A stretch of DNA of 64,000 nucleotides, taken from the NCBI RefSeq assembly GCF_022761115.1, contig NZ_JAKWJS010000007.1:124001-188000 (forward strand). Reading direction: 5' to 3'. Origin of the DNA: Dyella sp. RRB7. GTDB lineage: Bacteria; Pseudomonadota; Gammaproteobacteria; Xanthomonadales; Rhodanobacteraceae. A program made the position numbers and the translations under genes. Below, piece after piece: positions 27,304 to 35,776 of the stretch (position 1 is its first letter; every line of letters begins with the position of its first letter). Below the pieces are notes generated by a model. That model was not told the origin of the DNA. It did no database searches and worked only from the letters and a program-made list of their open reading frames with translations.

Positions 27304-28632
27304 ATGCGCCGCGATGTTCGCCGTCTCCTTGCCAGCCTGCTAGCCCTTGGCCTTGCCGCACCGGTGGCGGCCTCGCCCGTCCTGCTCATCTCCATCGACG
27401 GCTTGCGTCCTGCCGATGTGCTGCAGGCGCAACAGCGTGGCCTGAAGCTGCCCAACCTGCAGGCTTTCATGCAGCAGGGCGCCTATGCCGACACCGTGCG
27501 CGGCGTGCTGCCCACGCTCACTTATCCCAGCCATACCACGCTGATCACCGGTGTCTCGCCGGATCGCCACGGCATTGCCGGCAACCTCACGTTCGACCCC
27601 TACAATAAGAACGCGCAGGGTTGGGACTGGTACGCCAGCGACATCAAGGTACCCACGCTGTGGGATGCGGCGCACGCGGCGGGCCTGCGCACGGCGAATG
27701 TGCACTGGCCGGTGAGCGTGGGCGCGACGGTGGACTGGAACCTGCCGCAGATCTGGCGCGCCGGCACGCCCGATGACCGCAAGCTGCTGGCGGCGCTCGC
27801 CACGCCGGGCCTGTTGCCGGCGCTGGAACAGCAGTTGGGGCCGTACGCCGATGGCATCGACGAAAGCATCGCGGGCGACCAGACGCGGGCACGCTTCGGC
27901 GTCGCGCTGCTGGAAACGCACAAGCCCGACTTCATGACCGCCTACCTCACCGCGCTCGATCACGAGCAGCATGCCAGCGGGCCGGATACGCCGCAGTCGC
28001 GCGCGGTGCTGGAGCAGATCGACGTGCTGGTGGGCGAGCTGGTGAGCGCGGCGCGCCGCGTGCATCCGGATGGCGTCATCGCGGTGGTATCCGATCACGG
28101 CTTTGCTCCGGTGCAGCAGGATGTGAATCTCTATGCGCCATTCATCCGCGCCGGCCTGATCACGCTCAAGGACGGCGAGGTGAGCGACTGGCAGGCGATG
28201 CCGTGGAACGACGGCGGCAGCGCGGCCATCGTGTTGCGCGACGCCAATGACGCGGCATTGCGCGCCAAGGTGGGCGCGCTGCTGGCGCAGCTGCAGAAGG
28301 ACCCGGCCTTCGGCTTCGACAAGGTGTTGGACAAGGCGCAGATCCAGCATGGCGGCGGCACCGACCAGGCGACCTGGTTCGTGCTGTTCAAGCCGGGCTA
28401 TGAAATGGCCATCAAGCCCGATACGCCGATGCCGTCGCCGGGCCACTACCGTGGCATGCACGGCTACGATCCGGCGTTGCCGCAGATGCGCTCCACCTTC
28501 CTGATCGAAGGCAAGGGCGTGCCGGCGGGCAAGGACCTGGGTGACATCGACATGCGCGATATCGCGCCGACGATCGCCCATCTGTTGAATGTCAGCCTGC
28601 CGCAAGCGCAGGGCAAGGCTTTGCTGCCCTAA
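27304..28632 (+). CDS. NPP-type (nucleotide pyrophosphatase/phosphodiesterase) secreted enzyme
   Basis: 442 residues. Residues 1-22 are a signal peptide. Alkaline-phosphatase-superfamily metal site in the NPP order: LLISIDGLRPADV near 28-40 (first Asp), LPTLTYPSHTTLITG near 70-84 (Thr nucleophile in PTLTYPSH), YLTALDHEQHASGP near 217-230 (Asp and His), VVSDHGFAPV near 260 (Asp-His) and GMHGYDP near 384 (His). Relatives cleave nucleotide or phospholipid phosphodiesters, and ENPP6-like ones release choline phosphate from glycerophosphocholine or lysolipids. Given GlpQ beside it, a lysophospholipid or glycerophosphodiester substrate is the better guess; the exact bond cleaved cannot be told. Confidence 0.88.
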   Translation: MRRDVRRLLASLLALGLAAPVAASPVLLISIDGLRPADVLQAQQRGLKLPNLQAFMQQGAYADTVRGVLPTLTYPSHTTLITGVSPDRHGIAGNLTFDPYNKNAQGWDWYASDIKVPTLWDAAHAAGLRTANVHWPVSVGATVDWNLPQIWRAGTPDDRKLLAALATPGLLPALEQQLGPYADGIDESIAGDQTRARFGVALLETHKPDFMTAYLTALDHEQHASGPDTPQSRAVLEQIDVLVGELVSAARRVHPDGVIAVVSDHGFAPVQQDVNLYAPFIRAGLITLKDGEVSDWQAMPWNDGGSAAIVLRDANDAALRAKVGALLAQLQKDPAFGFDKVLDKAQIQHGGGTDQATWFVLFKPGYEMAIKPDTPMPSPGHYRGMHGYDPALPQMRSTFLIEGKGVPAGKDLGDIDMRDIAPTIAHLLNVSLPQAQGKALLP

Positions 28633-28871
28633 GCACCTGGTTGATCACGCAAAGGGTGCGTTCCCCAGGGAGTGCGCCCTGTTGTTTCTGCCTGGACGTC
28701 CGTTTACCGGCGCACATTCGAAAGTGTTTTAAATACGTATGTAACTTTGAATTCACACTTCGGCGTCACGCTGTTCTTCTACCGACCGAGTGGCTCGGGC
28801 GGTATTTACTCCCTCTTTGTTTTCACTTGAGTCGTGCGGATTCATGGCGAATCCGCGCGTGAGGATTTGTC

Positions 28872-31175
28872 ATGCCCATGCATTCTCTTCGCAGGACCGC
28901 GATCGCGCTGGCCACCGTGGCTGTTCTCTATGGCGGTGTTCTCCATGCCGCCCCGGCCGACGACGTCACCCCGGCGCCCGCCACCGATGCTTCGGCCAAC
29001 AATAGCCGCGACAAGGCCAAGACCATGGAAGCCGTGTCGGTGGTGGCCACCGGCGAAACGCGCCAGGTGCAGACGGTGACTGCCGAGGACATCAAGACGC
29101 AGGCGCCGGGCACCAGTGCGCTGAAGGTGCTCAATGAACTGCCGGGCGTGAACTTCCAGTCCGCCGATCCGTGGGGCGCCTACGAGTGGTCCACGCAGAT
29201 CACCTTGCATGGCTTCGACCAGAGCCGCCTCGGCTTCACGCTGGACGGCATCCCGCTGGGCAACATGTCGTATGCGACCACCACCGGCCTGCAGATCACG
29301 CGTGCGATCAGCAGCGACAACATCAGCTCGGTGGAGCTGGCGCAGGGCGCCGGCGCGCTGGGCACGGCGTCGAACACCAACCTGGGCGGCACCATCCAGT
29401 TCTATTCCGCCGATCCGGACACCGTGGCCGGCGCACGCATCAACCAGGTGATCGGTTCCGATTCCACCTACCGTACCTTTGTGCGCCTGGACTCGGGTGA
29501 TTACCACGGCTGGTCCAGCTACCTGTCCTACGACCATGCCGACACCGACAAGTGGAAGGGTTATGGCGACCAGAGGTCCGACCAGATCAACCTGAAGTCG
29601 GTATTCCAGTGGGATGGCGGCCGCATCAGCCTGTTCTACGATGGTTCGCGTCGCAAGGAATACGACTACATGGACCTGTCCCTGGCCAGCCAGAAGGCGC
29701 TGGGCTGGAACTGGGACTACCTGCAGCCGAACTGGGGCGAGGCGGTGCAGATCGCCAACGCCATCTACGGCAAGGGCAGCTATCCGGCCTCGCTGTCCGC
29801 GCTGCCGAAGGGCTATGACCTGGGCGACGCGTCTTACTATGCGGGCGGCGGTATCCGCAAGGACAACCTGGTCGGCCTGAACGGCCAGTTCAACATCACC
29901 AACAACGCCACGCTCAATCTGGGCACCTATTACCACGACGACCGCGGCGAAGGTCAGTGGACCACGCCGTACCAGGCGTCGTCGCCGGACGTGCCGCTGT
30001 CGATGCGCACCACCGACTACGGCCTGGATCGCTACGGCGGAACCGGCTCGTTCAATGTCACCGTGGGCAACAACGATATCGACGTGGGCTTCTGGGCCGA
30101 AAACGCCAAGACCAACATCGAGCGCAACTATTTCTATCTGAATGGCGCGTACGACTACCTGAGCAACTTCTACGAGAATGAAGAGCCGTTCCTGCGCGGC
30201 TTCTTCCAGCATTACGTCACCAAGACGAGCATGGCGTATGCGCAGGACACCATCCATCTGCTGGATGACCGCTTCACGCTGAACTTCGGCGCCAAGGCGC
30301 TGGGCGTCACCGATACGTCCGCTTCGCTGGTGCCCACCACGGCCTTCGCCCAGGGCCGCGTGCGTGCCAGCGACGGCTTCCTGCCGCAGGTCGGCGCCAA
30401 CTACAAGATCGACGCCTACCAGGAGGTCTATGCCAACTACAGCAAGAACCTCAACGCCTATGGGTTCCTGCCGTTCGCGCAGGCGCAGCAGTCGTTCGAC
30501 GACAGCAAGAGCTCGCTGAAGCCGGAAGAGTCGCAGACCTTGGAGCTGGGTTATCGCGTGCATGGCGAAACCTTCGAAGCGTCGGCCGATGCCTATTACA
30601 CGCACTTCACCAATCGCCTGTTGCAGGTGACGCCGTGCGCGGCGGTGCTGACCTGCGCCTCGATCCTCAACAACGTCGGCTCGGTCAAGAGCAAGGGCGT
30701 GGACCTGGCCTTCATCTGGCGCCCGATCGATCACCTGCGCTGGCTCAACTCGCTGTCCTACGACAACTCCAAGTACGCGGACAACTATGTGGACGGCGGC
30801 ATCGTCGACACCGCGGGCAAGTACGTGGTGGGTATTCCCACCTGGATGTTCAGCAGCGACCTGAACTACACCTTCGGTCCGTGGAGCGCCACGCTGGACG
30901 GCAAGTACACCGGCCGCCGCTACATCACCTATCTCAACGACTCGCAGGTGCCCAGCTACTGGCTGTTCAATGCCGGCGTGAACTACGACCTGGGCAAGGT
31001 CTCGTTGCTGAAGGACGTGAGCCTGGGCCTCAATGTCACCAACCTGTTCAACAAGCGCTACTTCTCCACCACCGGCACCAATGGCTACGTCGTGTCCGAT
31101 CCGAACGGTTACAACCAGACGCTGATGGCCGGTGCGCCGCGCCAGGTGTTCTTCAACATCAACGTGAAGCTCTGA
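28872..31175 (+). CDS. TonB-dependent outer-membrane receptor (intact paralogue of 22285)
   Basis: 767 residues, GAGGA ribosome-binding site. Signal peptide about 1-28. A TonB-box-like MEAVSVVATGETRQVQ lies near residue 53, then the plug: LNELPGVNFQSADPW, LHGFDQSRLGFTLDGIPLG and VELAQGAGALGTASNTNLGG near 155. The barrel ends with ...RQVFFNINVKL. It is the close relative of the broken receptor at 22285, sharing GETRQVQ, the LGTAS.(S/N)TNLGGT turn and the whole barrel style. It lies directly downstream of glpQ and the NPP enzyme, so its ligand may be a phospholipid-derived compound; this is contextual only. No TonB/ExbBD genes are in the window. Confidence 0.93.
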   Translation: MPMHSLRRTAIALATVAVLYGGVLHAAPADDVTPAPATDASANNSRDKAKTMEAVSVVATGETRQVQTVTAEDIKTQAPGTSALKVLNELPGVNFQSADPWGAYEWSTQITLHGFDQSRLGFTLDGIPLGNMSYATTTGLQITRAISSDNISSVELAQGAGALGTASNTNLGGTIQFYSADPDTVAGARINQVIGSDSTYRTFVRLDSGDYHGWSSYLSYDHADTDKWKGYGDQRSDQINLKSVFQWDGGRISLFYDGSRRKEYDYMDLSLASQKALGWNWDYLQPNWGEAVQIANAIYGKGSYPASLSALPKGYDLGDASYYAGGGIRKDNLVGLNGQFNITNNATLNLGTYYHDDRGEGQWTTPYQASSPDVPLSMRTTDYGLDRYGGTGSFNVTVGNNDIDVGFWAENAKTNIERNYFYLNGAYDYLSNFYENEEPFLRGFFQHYVTKTSMAYAQDTIHLLDDRFTLNFGAKALGVTDTSASLVPTTAFAQGRVRASDGFLPQVGANYKIDAYQEVYANYSKNLNAYGFLPFAQAQQSFDDSKSSLKPEESQTLELGYRVHGETFEASADAYYTHFTNRLLQVTPCAAVLTCASILNNVGSVKSKGVDLAFIWRPIDHLRWLNSLSYDNSKYADNYVDGGIVDTAGKYVVGIPTWMFSSDLNYTFGPWSATLDGKYTGRRYITYLNDSQVPSYWLFNAGVNYDLGKVSLLKDVSLGLNVTNLFNKRYFSTTGTNGYVVSDPNGYNQTLMAGAPRQVFFNINVKL

Positions 31176-31251
31176 TCGCTCCGCGCCTCTCCCGGTTCAC
31201 GGGGGAGGCTGGGAGGGGTGCTACCCCGCCAATGCGCCTCACCCTTTTTGG

Positions 31252-31279
31252 CCCTCCCCGTCATGGGGAGGGTTTTTTT
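31252..31279 (+). terminator. Rho-independent terminator after the receptor
   Basis: CCCTCCCC (31252-31259) pairs with GGGGAGGG (31265-31272) around GTCAT, followed by seven T. It ends the receptor transcript and separates it from the lysoplasmalogenase/AGMO operon. Confidence 0.8.
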
Positions 31280-31366
31280 GTGCGTCGCATGCATTCACTC
31301 CCGAACAGCCCGCCCGGAACTGGCTCTAAGATGGACTCCGCTTCGCACGACAGGGGACGTCCAGCC

Positions 31367-32086
31367 ATGCCTGTTTCAAACACCATCGTCGAACGACGAT
31401 CGCTTCGCCTTGGGGATCTCGCCATCGCCCTGGCGGCGCTCGGCGCCATCCTTGGCTCCGCGTTGGGAGCCCCACAGGCCATCGATGGCTGGCATGGGCT
31501 GCACTGGGTCTGCAAGCCGCTGGCCACGGTGCTGATCCTGTGCGTGGCCTGGCGCAGCGAGCCGGCGATATCCACACGCTACCGGCGCTGGATCGCCATC
31601 GGCATGCTTTTCTCGCTGGCCGGCGACATCTTCCTGATGCTGCCCATGGACGCGTTTGTGCCTGGCCTGGTGGCGTTCCTGTTCGGGCACGCCTGTTTCA
31701 TACGGGCGCTGCTGGACGACACCCGCTTCGCGGCGCGTCCGCTGGCGCTGCTGGCTTGCCTGGCCTATGGCGGCTTGAACCTGTGGGCGCTATGGCCCTC
31801 GCTGCCGGTGGCGCTGCATGTGCCGGTGGTGGTCTATGTGGCGGTGCTGGCGACCATGGGCGGGCAGGCGACGGCCCGCGCCTGGTGGCATGCACGCGAC
31901 GAGCTGGCCGGCCCTGCGCAATGGGCGGCGGCAGGTGCGCTGTTGTTCATGCTCAGCGATACACTGTTGGCCTGGAACCGGTTCCACGTTGCCATTCCGC
32001 TGTCGGCGCTGTGGATACTGGCAACCTACTATGCGGCGCTGTGGTGCCTGGCGCGTTCGGTCCAACGGGCGGAAAAACACACGTGA
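31367..32086 (+). CDS. YhhN/TMEM86 family lysoplasmalogenase-like membrane enzyme
   Basis: 239 residues from the ATG at 31367 (AGGGGA upstream); an ATG at 31331 is in frame and could add 12 residues. Eight hydrophobic segments. YhhN hallmarks: WVCKPLATVLILCVAW near residues 46-61 (KPL..), IAIGMLFSLAGDIFLMLP near 74-91 (the GDxxLM aspartate), FLFGHACFIRALL near 103-115 (GHxxF), and GALLFMLSDTLLAWNRF near 190-206 (SDxxLAxxxF). These match the lysoplasmalogenase family, which hydrolyses the vinyl-ether bond of lysoplasmalogens and releases a fatty aldehyde. The stop overlaps the start of the next gene (GTGA), so the two are translationally coupled. Confidence 0.85.
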   Translation: MPVSNTIVERRSLRLGDLAIALAALGAILGSALGAPQAIDGWHGLHWVCKPLATVLILCVAWRSEPAISTRYRRWIAIGMLFSLAGDIFLMLPMDAFVPGLVAFLFGHACFIRALLDDTRFAARPLALLACLAYGGLNLWALWPSLPVALHVPVVVYVAVLATMGGQATARAWWHARDELAGPAQWAAAGALLFMLSDTLLAWNRFHVAIPLSALWILATYYAALWCLARSVQRAEKHT

Positions 32087-33351
32087 ACATGCAGGAAATC
32101 ATCATTACCTGGGCGACGCCGGTGTTCTTCGTGCTGATCGCACTGGAACTGCTGGTGGCCAAGCTGCGCGGGCGCGCCGTGTATCACAGCAGCGATGCCA
32201 TCAACAGCCTCGCGCTGGGCGTGATCTCGCAGATCGTGGCGGTATTCAGCAAGCTGCTTACCCTGGGCATCTACGCCTGGTGCGTGCAGCATTTCGCCCT
32301 GTTCTCGCTGCCGACCAGCAGCGTGTGGGTGTGGGTCAGTGCGCTGCTGGTCTACGACTTCTGCTACTACTGGCTGCATCGCTGCGGGCATGAAGTAAAT
32401 GTGCTGTGGGCCGCGCACGTGGTGCATCACCAGAGCGAGGACTACAACCTCACCACCGCGCTGCGCCAGACCGGCAGCGGCGTGCTGCTGGGCTGGCTGT
32501 TCTACCTGCCGATGGCCATCCTGGGCTATCCGCTGGAAGTGTTCGTGGTGGTGGCGTTGATCGACCTGCTGTACCAGTTCTGGGTGCACACCGAACTGGT
32601 CGGCCGGCTGGGCTGGTTCGACCGTGTGTTCTGCTCGCCGTCCAACCATCGCGCGCATCACGCGGTGAACGACAAGTACCTGGACCGCAACTACGGCGGC
32701 ATCCTCATCCTGTGGGATCGCCTGTTCGGCACCTTCATCGAGGAGGACGACAGCGATCCGCCGGTGTTCGGCACGCGCTCGCCGTTGCGCAGCTGGAATC
32801 CGCTATGGGCCAATGCCGAGGTGTACTGGGCCACGCTCAAGGACGCCTGGCATGCGCGGCGCTGGCGCGACAAGCTGCTGATCTGGGTGAAGCCGCCCGG
32901 CTGGCGGCCGGCCGATGTGGCGGCACGCTTCCCCAAGCCCGAGTTCGACATCCGCCGCGAACGTTTCCTGCCCACGCTTTCGCGTGGACTCACCGCCTAC
33001 AGCCTGGTGCAGTTCGCCCTGTTGCTGGCGATGGGTGTGCATTTCCTGGATCTGGCCAAGCACCTGCCGGCCCTTTCGCTGGTCGGCTACGCCGTATTCC
33101 TGGTGCTTAGCCTCACCGTACTCGGTGCGCTAACCGAAGGCCGCCGTAGCGGCTTCGCCCTCGAACTGGCGCGACTGCTGGTGACCGCCGCCATCCCGTT
33201 GCTGAGCGGCGGCTGGTTCGGCGTGGCGCACCTGGACATCGTCGTGATCGGCCTGTTCCTGGCGATAGCGGTGGTGAGCGCGCTAGTGCTGGGCTGGCTG
33301 GCCCTCTCCGCGCACAGTGAGGCGGGCAACGGCAAAGCCATCCCCGGCTAG
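32083..33351 (+). CDS. Alkylglycerol monooxygenase (AGMO/TMEM195)-like membrane di-iron hydroxylase
   Basis: 422 residues from the GTG at 32083, which overlaps the preceding stop; an ATG at 32089 would shorten it by two. Fatty acid hydroxylase superfamily with an eight-histidine di-iron set: HRCGH near 102-106, HVVHH near 115-119 and HRAHH near 191-195. Beyond the family motif it has the AGMO-specific strings WAAHVVHHQSEDYNLTTALR, LLYQFWVHTE, a NYGGILILWDRLFGTF segment and a C-terminal membrane part beginning YSLVQFALLLAM, closely like the animal enzyme (recalled from memory). AGMO cleaves the O-alkyl ether bond of glyceryl ethers to fatty aldehyde plus glycerol, with tetrahydrobiopterin in animals. 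Confidence 0.85.
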   Translation: MNMQEIIITWATPVFFVLIALELLVAKLRGRAVYHSSDAINSLALGVISQIVAVFSKLLTLGIYAWCVQHFALFSLPTSSVWVWVSALLVYDFCYYWLHRCGHEVNVLWAAHVVHHQSEDYNLTTALRQTGSGVLLGWLFYLPMAILGYPLEVFVVVALIDLLYQFWVHTELVGRLGWFDRVFCSPSNHRAHHAVNDKYLDRNYGGILILWDRLFGTFIEEDDSDPPVFGTRSPLRSWNPLWANAEVYWATLKDAWHARRWRDKLLIWVKPPGWRPADVAARFPKPEFDIRRERFLPTLSRGLTAYSLVQFALLLAMGVHFLDLAKHLPALSLVGYAVFLVLSLTVLGALTEGRRSGFALELARLLVTAAIPLLSGGWFGVAHLDIVVIGLFLAIAVVSALVLGWLALSAHSEAGNGKAIPG

Positions 33352-33425
33352 GGGCCGCGCAGCTGCAGCATGGCAGCGGCGGATGCATTCGCTATGATCG
33401 CGGCTCGTTTCTCGGGAATGAGCCG

Positions 33426-34865
33426 ATGGGTTTCTTGAACAAGTTGGTGCGCCACAAGCCGGTGGAGCTGTTGCAGGCGGAAGCCGGCAAGCGTGGGGAT
33501 TTCCGGCGTGTGCTGGGGTTGTGGCAGCTCACCGCGATCGGCATCGGCGGCATTATCGGCGTGGGTGTGTTTGTGCTGGCGGGCCAGCAGGCGGCGCTCA
33601 ATGCCGGCCCGGCCGTGGCCTTGTCGTTTCTGATTGCAGGTATCGCCAGCGCGGCGGCGGCGCTTTGCTACGCCGAGTTCGCCGGCCTCATTCCGGTCAC
33701 CGGCAGCGCCTACACCTACGGCTATGCCGTGCTTGGCGAACTGGCCGCGTGGCTGATCGGCTGGGATTTGCTGCTCGAATACGCGCTGATCGTGGCGGTG
33801 GTGGCGATTGGCTGGTCCGGCTATGTGCAATCGGCCCTGGCCAGCATGGGCCTGGAGCTGCCGGTGTGGGCGCGAGGGGCCATTGGCACCGGCGAAGGCC
33901 ATGTGTTCAACGTGGTCGCTGCGCTGGTGACGCTGGGCGTGTCGGCGCTGCTGATCTTCCGCACCGAATGGGGCGCGCGCTTCAACACGCTGGTGGTGGC
34001 GATCAAGGTGGCGGCGGTGGCGCTGGTGATCGGCGTCGGCGTGTTCTACGTCAATCCGGCCAACTGGGTGCCGTTTATTCCCGCGCGCGTGATCGGCCCC
34101 GACGGCGTGGGCCATTTCGGTTTCCAGGGCGTGGCTTCCGCGGCTGCCGTGGTGTTCTTCGCGGTGTTCGGCTACGACACGCTGACCACGGCCGCGGAGG
34201 AGTCGAAGAATCCGCAGCGCGATCTGCCGCGCGCCGTGCTGCTGTCGCTGGGCATTTCCATGGCGATGTATCTGGCCGTGTCGCTGGTGCTCACCGGCAT
34301 TGCCCACTACACCACGCTCAAGACCGATGCGCCGGTGGCCGATGCCTTCAAGGGGTTGGGGCTGCACTGGGTGGCGCTGACGGTTTCGGTCTCGGCGGTG
34401 TTTGGCCTGATCAGCGTGCTGTTTGCGTTCATGCTGGGCGCCACCCGCATCTGGTTCGCGCTCTCGCGTGATGGCCTGCTGCCGGGCTGGTTCGCCAAGG
34501 TGCATCCGCGCTACGGTACGCCGCACCGGCCCACCATCGCGCTGGGCGCATTCACCGCGCTGGTGGCGGGCCTGCTGCCCATCGAGGAAGTGGCCAAGCT
34601 GGTGAATATCGGCGTGCTGTCGGCCTTCATCGTGATCTGCACGTCGGTGATCATCCTGCGCAAGCGCAAGCCCGACCTGCATCGCAACTTCCGCACGCCG
34701 CTGGTGCCGCTGATCCCGCTGGTCGGCATCGCGTTCTCGCTGTGGCTGCTCTCCGAGCTGCCGGCGATCACCTGGGAAGTGTTCCTGATCTGGGTGAGCC
34801 TGGGCCTGCTGATCTACTTCAGCTATGGCATGCACCACAGCAAGCTGGAGAAGTTGCCGGGCTGA
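33426..34865 (+). CDS. APC-superfamily amino acid permease (CAT/YfnA type)
   Basis: 479 residues, 12 or more hydrophobic segments. The helix-1 substrate loop TAIGIGGIIGVGVFVLAGQQ near 36-55 and helix-3 FAGLIPVTGSAYTYGYAVLG are the hallmarks of the APC cationic/general amino acid transporter group. FFAVFGYDTLTTAAEESKNP near 242-261 is the helix-6 signature of bacterial CAT-like permeases. Imports an amino acid with protons across the inner membrane. It begins 74 bp after the AGMO-like gene and could be co-transcribed, but there is no functional link visible; a bidirectional terminator follows its stop. Confidence 0.9.
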   Translation: MGFLNKLVRHKPVELLQAEAGKRGDFRRVLGLWQLTAIGIGGIIGVGVFVLAGQQAALNAGPAVALSFLIAGIASAAAALCYAEFAGLIPVTGSAYTYGYAVLGELAAWLIGWDLLLEYALIVAVVAIGWSGYVQSALASMGLELPVWARGAIGTGEGHVFNVVAALVTLGVSALLIFRTEWGARFNTLVVAIKVAAVALVIGVGVFYVNPANWVPFIPARVIGPDGVGHFGFQGVASAAAVVFFAVFGYDTLTTAAEESKNPQRDLPRAVLLSLGISMAMYLAVSLVLTGIAHYTTLKTDAPVADAFKGLGLHWVALTVSVSAVFGLISVLFAFMLGATRIWFALSRDGLLPGWFAKVHPRYGTPHRPTIALGAFTALVAGLLPIEEVAKLVNIGVLSAFIVICTSVIILRKRKPDLHRNFRTPLVPLIPLVGIAFSLWLLSELPAITWEVFLIWVSLGLLIYFSYGMHHSKLEKLPG

Positions 34866-34883
34866 TGCCTGGCGACGGCGCAC

Positions 34884-34913
34884 AAAAAACGGCCGCTTTC
34901 GCGGCCGTTTTTC
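34884..34913. terminator. Bidirectional rho-independent terminator
   Basis: ACGGCCGC pairs with GCGGCCGT around TTTC, flanked by an A-run on the left and a T-run on the right, so it works on both strands between the convergent permease and outer-membrane protein genes. Confidence 0.9.
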
Positions 34914-34934
34914 TGTCTGCCGTCCAAGCGTTGC

Positions 34935-35519
34935 TTAGAAGCGCACTTCCACCGAGGCCGAGTAGGCGGCGATGTTGGTGTTGGCCTGCGACTCGCTGGA
35001 GCCGGCGCGGCCGTACTTCACGTGGTAGTTGTCGTAGTTCAGCGCCAGGCTGACGTTCTTGGTCACGTCGTAGCCCACGCCGGCACCGGCGTACCAGCCG
35101 TTGTTCCAGCTGTTCTGCGACACGCTCACGTCGCCCACGGTCAGGCCGGCCTTGGTGCGCGAACGCAGGTAGCCGCCGTGACCGGTGACGTACCAGTTGT
35201 TGTAGAAGTTGTACTTGGCGGTGACGCCGATCTGGCCGACGCGCGGCTTGGCATAGGCGCTGGCGAAGTCATAGTCGTCCTTGGCCTTGCCCAGGTAGGC
35301 GTAGCCGATTTCGGCACCGACGATGCCGTTCCAGCGCCAGCCGAAGCGCACGTTCTGGAACACGTCGGACTTGTCCGAGATGCCACCGACGCGGTAGTTG
35401 CTCTGGCCGAGATTGCCGGCGACGAAGAAGTTGTCGAGCTGGTTGCTCTCGTCGGCCTTGGCGGCGAACGGCGAAACAGCAGCGACGGCCAAAGCGGCCG
35501 CAATCAGAGTCTTGTTCAT
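34935..35519 (-). CDS. Small outer-membrane beta-barrel protein (OmpX/OprF-N-like fold)
   Basis: 194 residues from the ATG at 35519 (GGAG six bases upstream). Residues 1-22 are a signal peptide (ends AKA-DE). The mature 172 residues alternate polar and hydrophobic residues in eight strand-like stretches, for example NVRFGWRWNGIVGAEIGYAY, GQIGVTAKYNFYNNWYVTGH and NVSLALNYDNYHVKYG, and end in VEVRF with the C-terminal Phe required for barrel assembly. A stand-alone eight-stranded barrel is likely. Function unknown. Convergent with the APC permease. Confidence 0.85.
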   Translation of the reverse strand: MNKTLIAAALAVAAVSPFAAKADESNQLDNFFVAGNLGQSNYRVGGISDKSDVFQNVRFGWRWNGIVGAEIGYAYLGKAKDDYDFASAYAKPRVGQIGVTAKYNFYNNWYVTGHGGYLRSRTKAGLTVGDVSVSQNSWNNGWYAGAGVGYDVTKNVSLALNYDNYHVKYGRAGSSESQANTNIAAYSASVEVRF

Positions 35520-35776
35520 GGAATGCTCCATCTTTTTTTGTGGTACCGCCACGGCATTTGGGGAGTGGCGTGGCGGCCCGCGTGGGGATCGCGGTAACAA
35601 AAGGATAATGTTTTTTTGCTAGATGACACCCCCTTCGGGGTTCTGCGGATGGGCGAGGTTCAGCCATCGCCATGACCTCTGGCAGGGGGTGCGGTGCGTC
35701 GACGCAGACTAGGATCGGAGGTTCAGTTTCCGTGCAGGCATGCTGTTCCGGCGCGGATTTTTCATAGGAGAACCTC

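Noticed and set aside
28690-28871. A PhoB box upstream of the TonB receptor, expected from the phosphodiesterase context
   Set aside because: No pair of CTGTCA-like direct repeats with the right spacing is visible here or before glpQ.
28842-30734. Very long open frame on the minus strand opposite the TonB receptor (630 codons); similar ones opposite 6285-8648, 57097-59433 and 33426-34865
   Set aside because: They are antisense to genes with clear domains, have no start signals or recognisable domains, and arise from the high GC content of the third codon positions.
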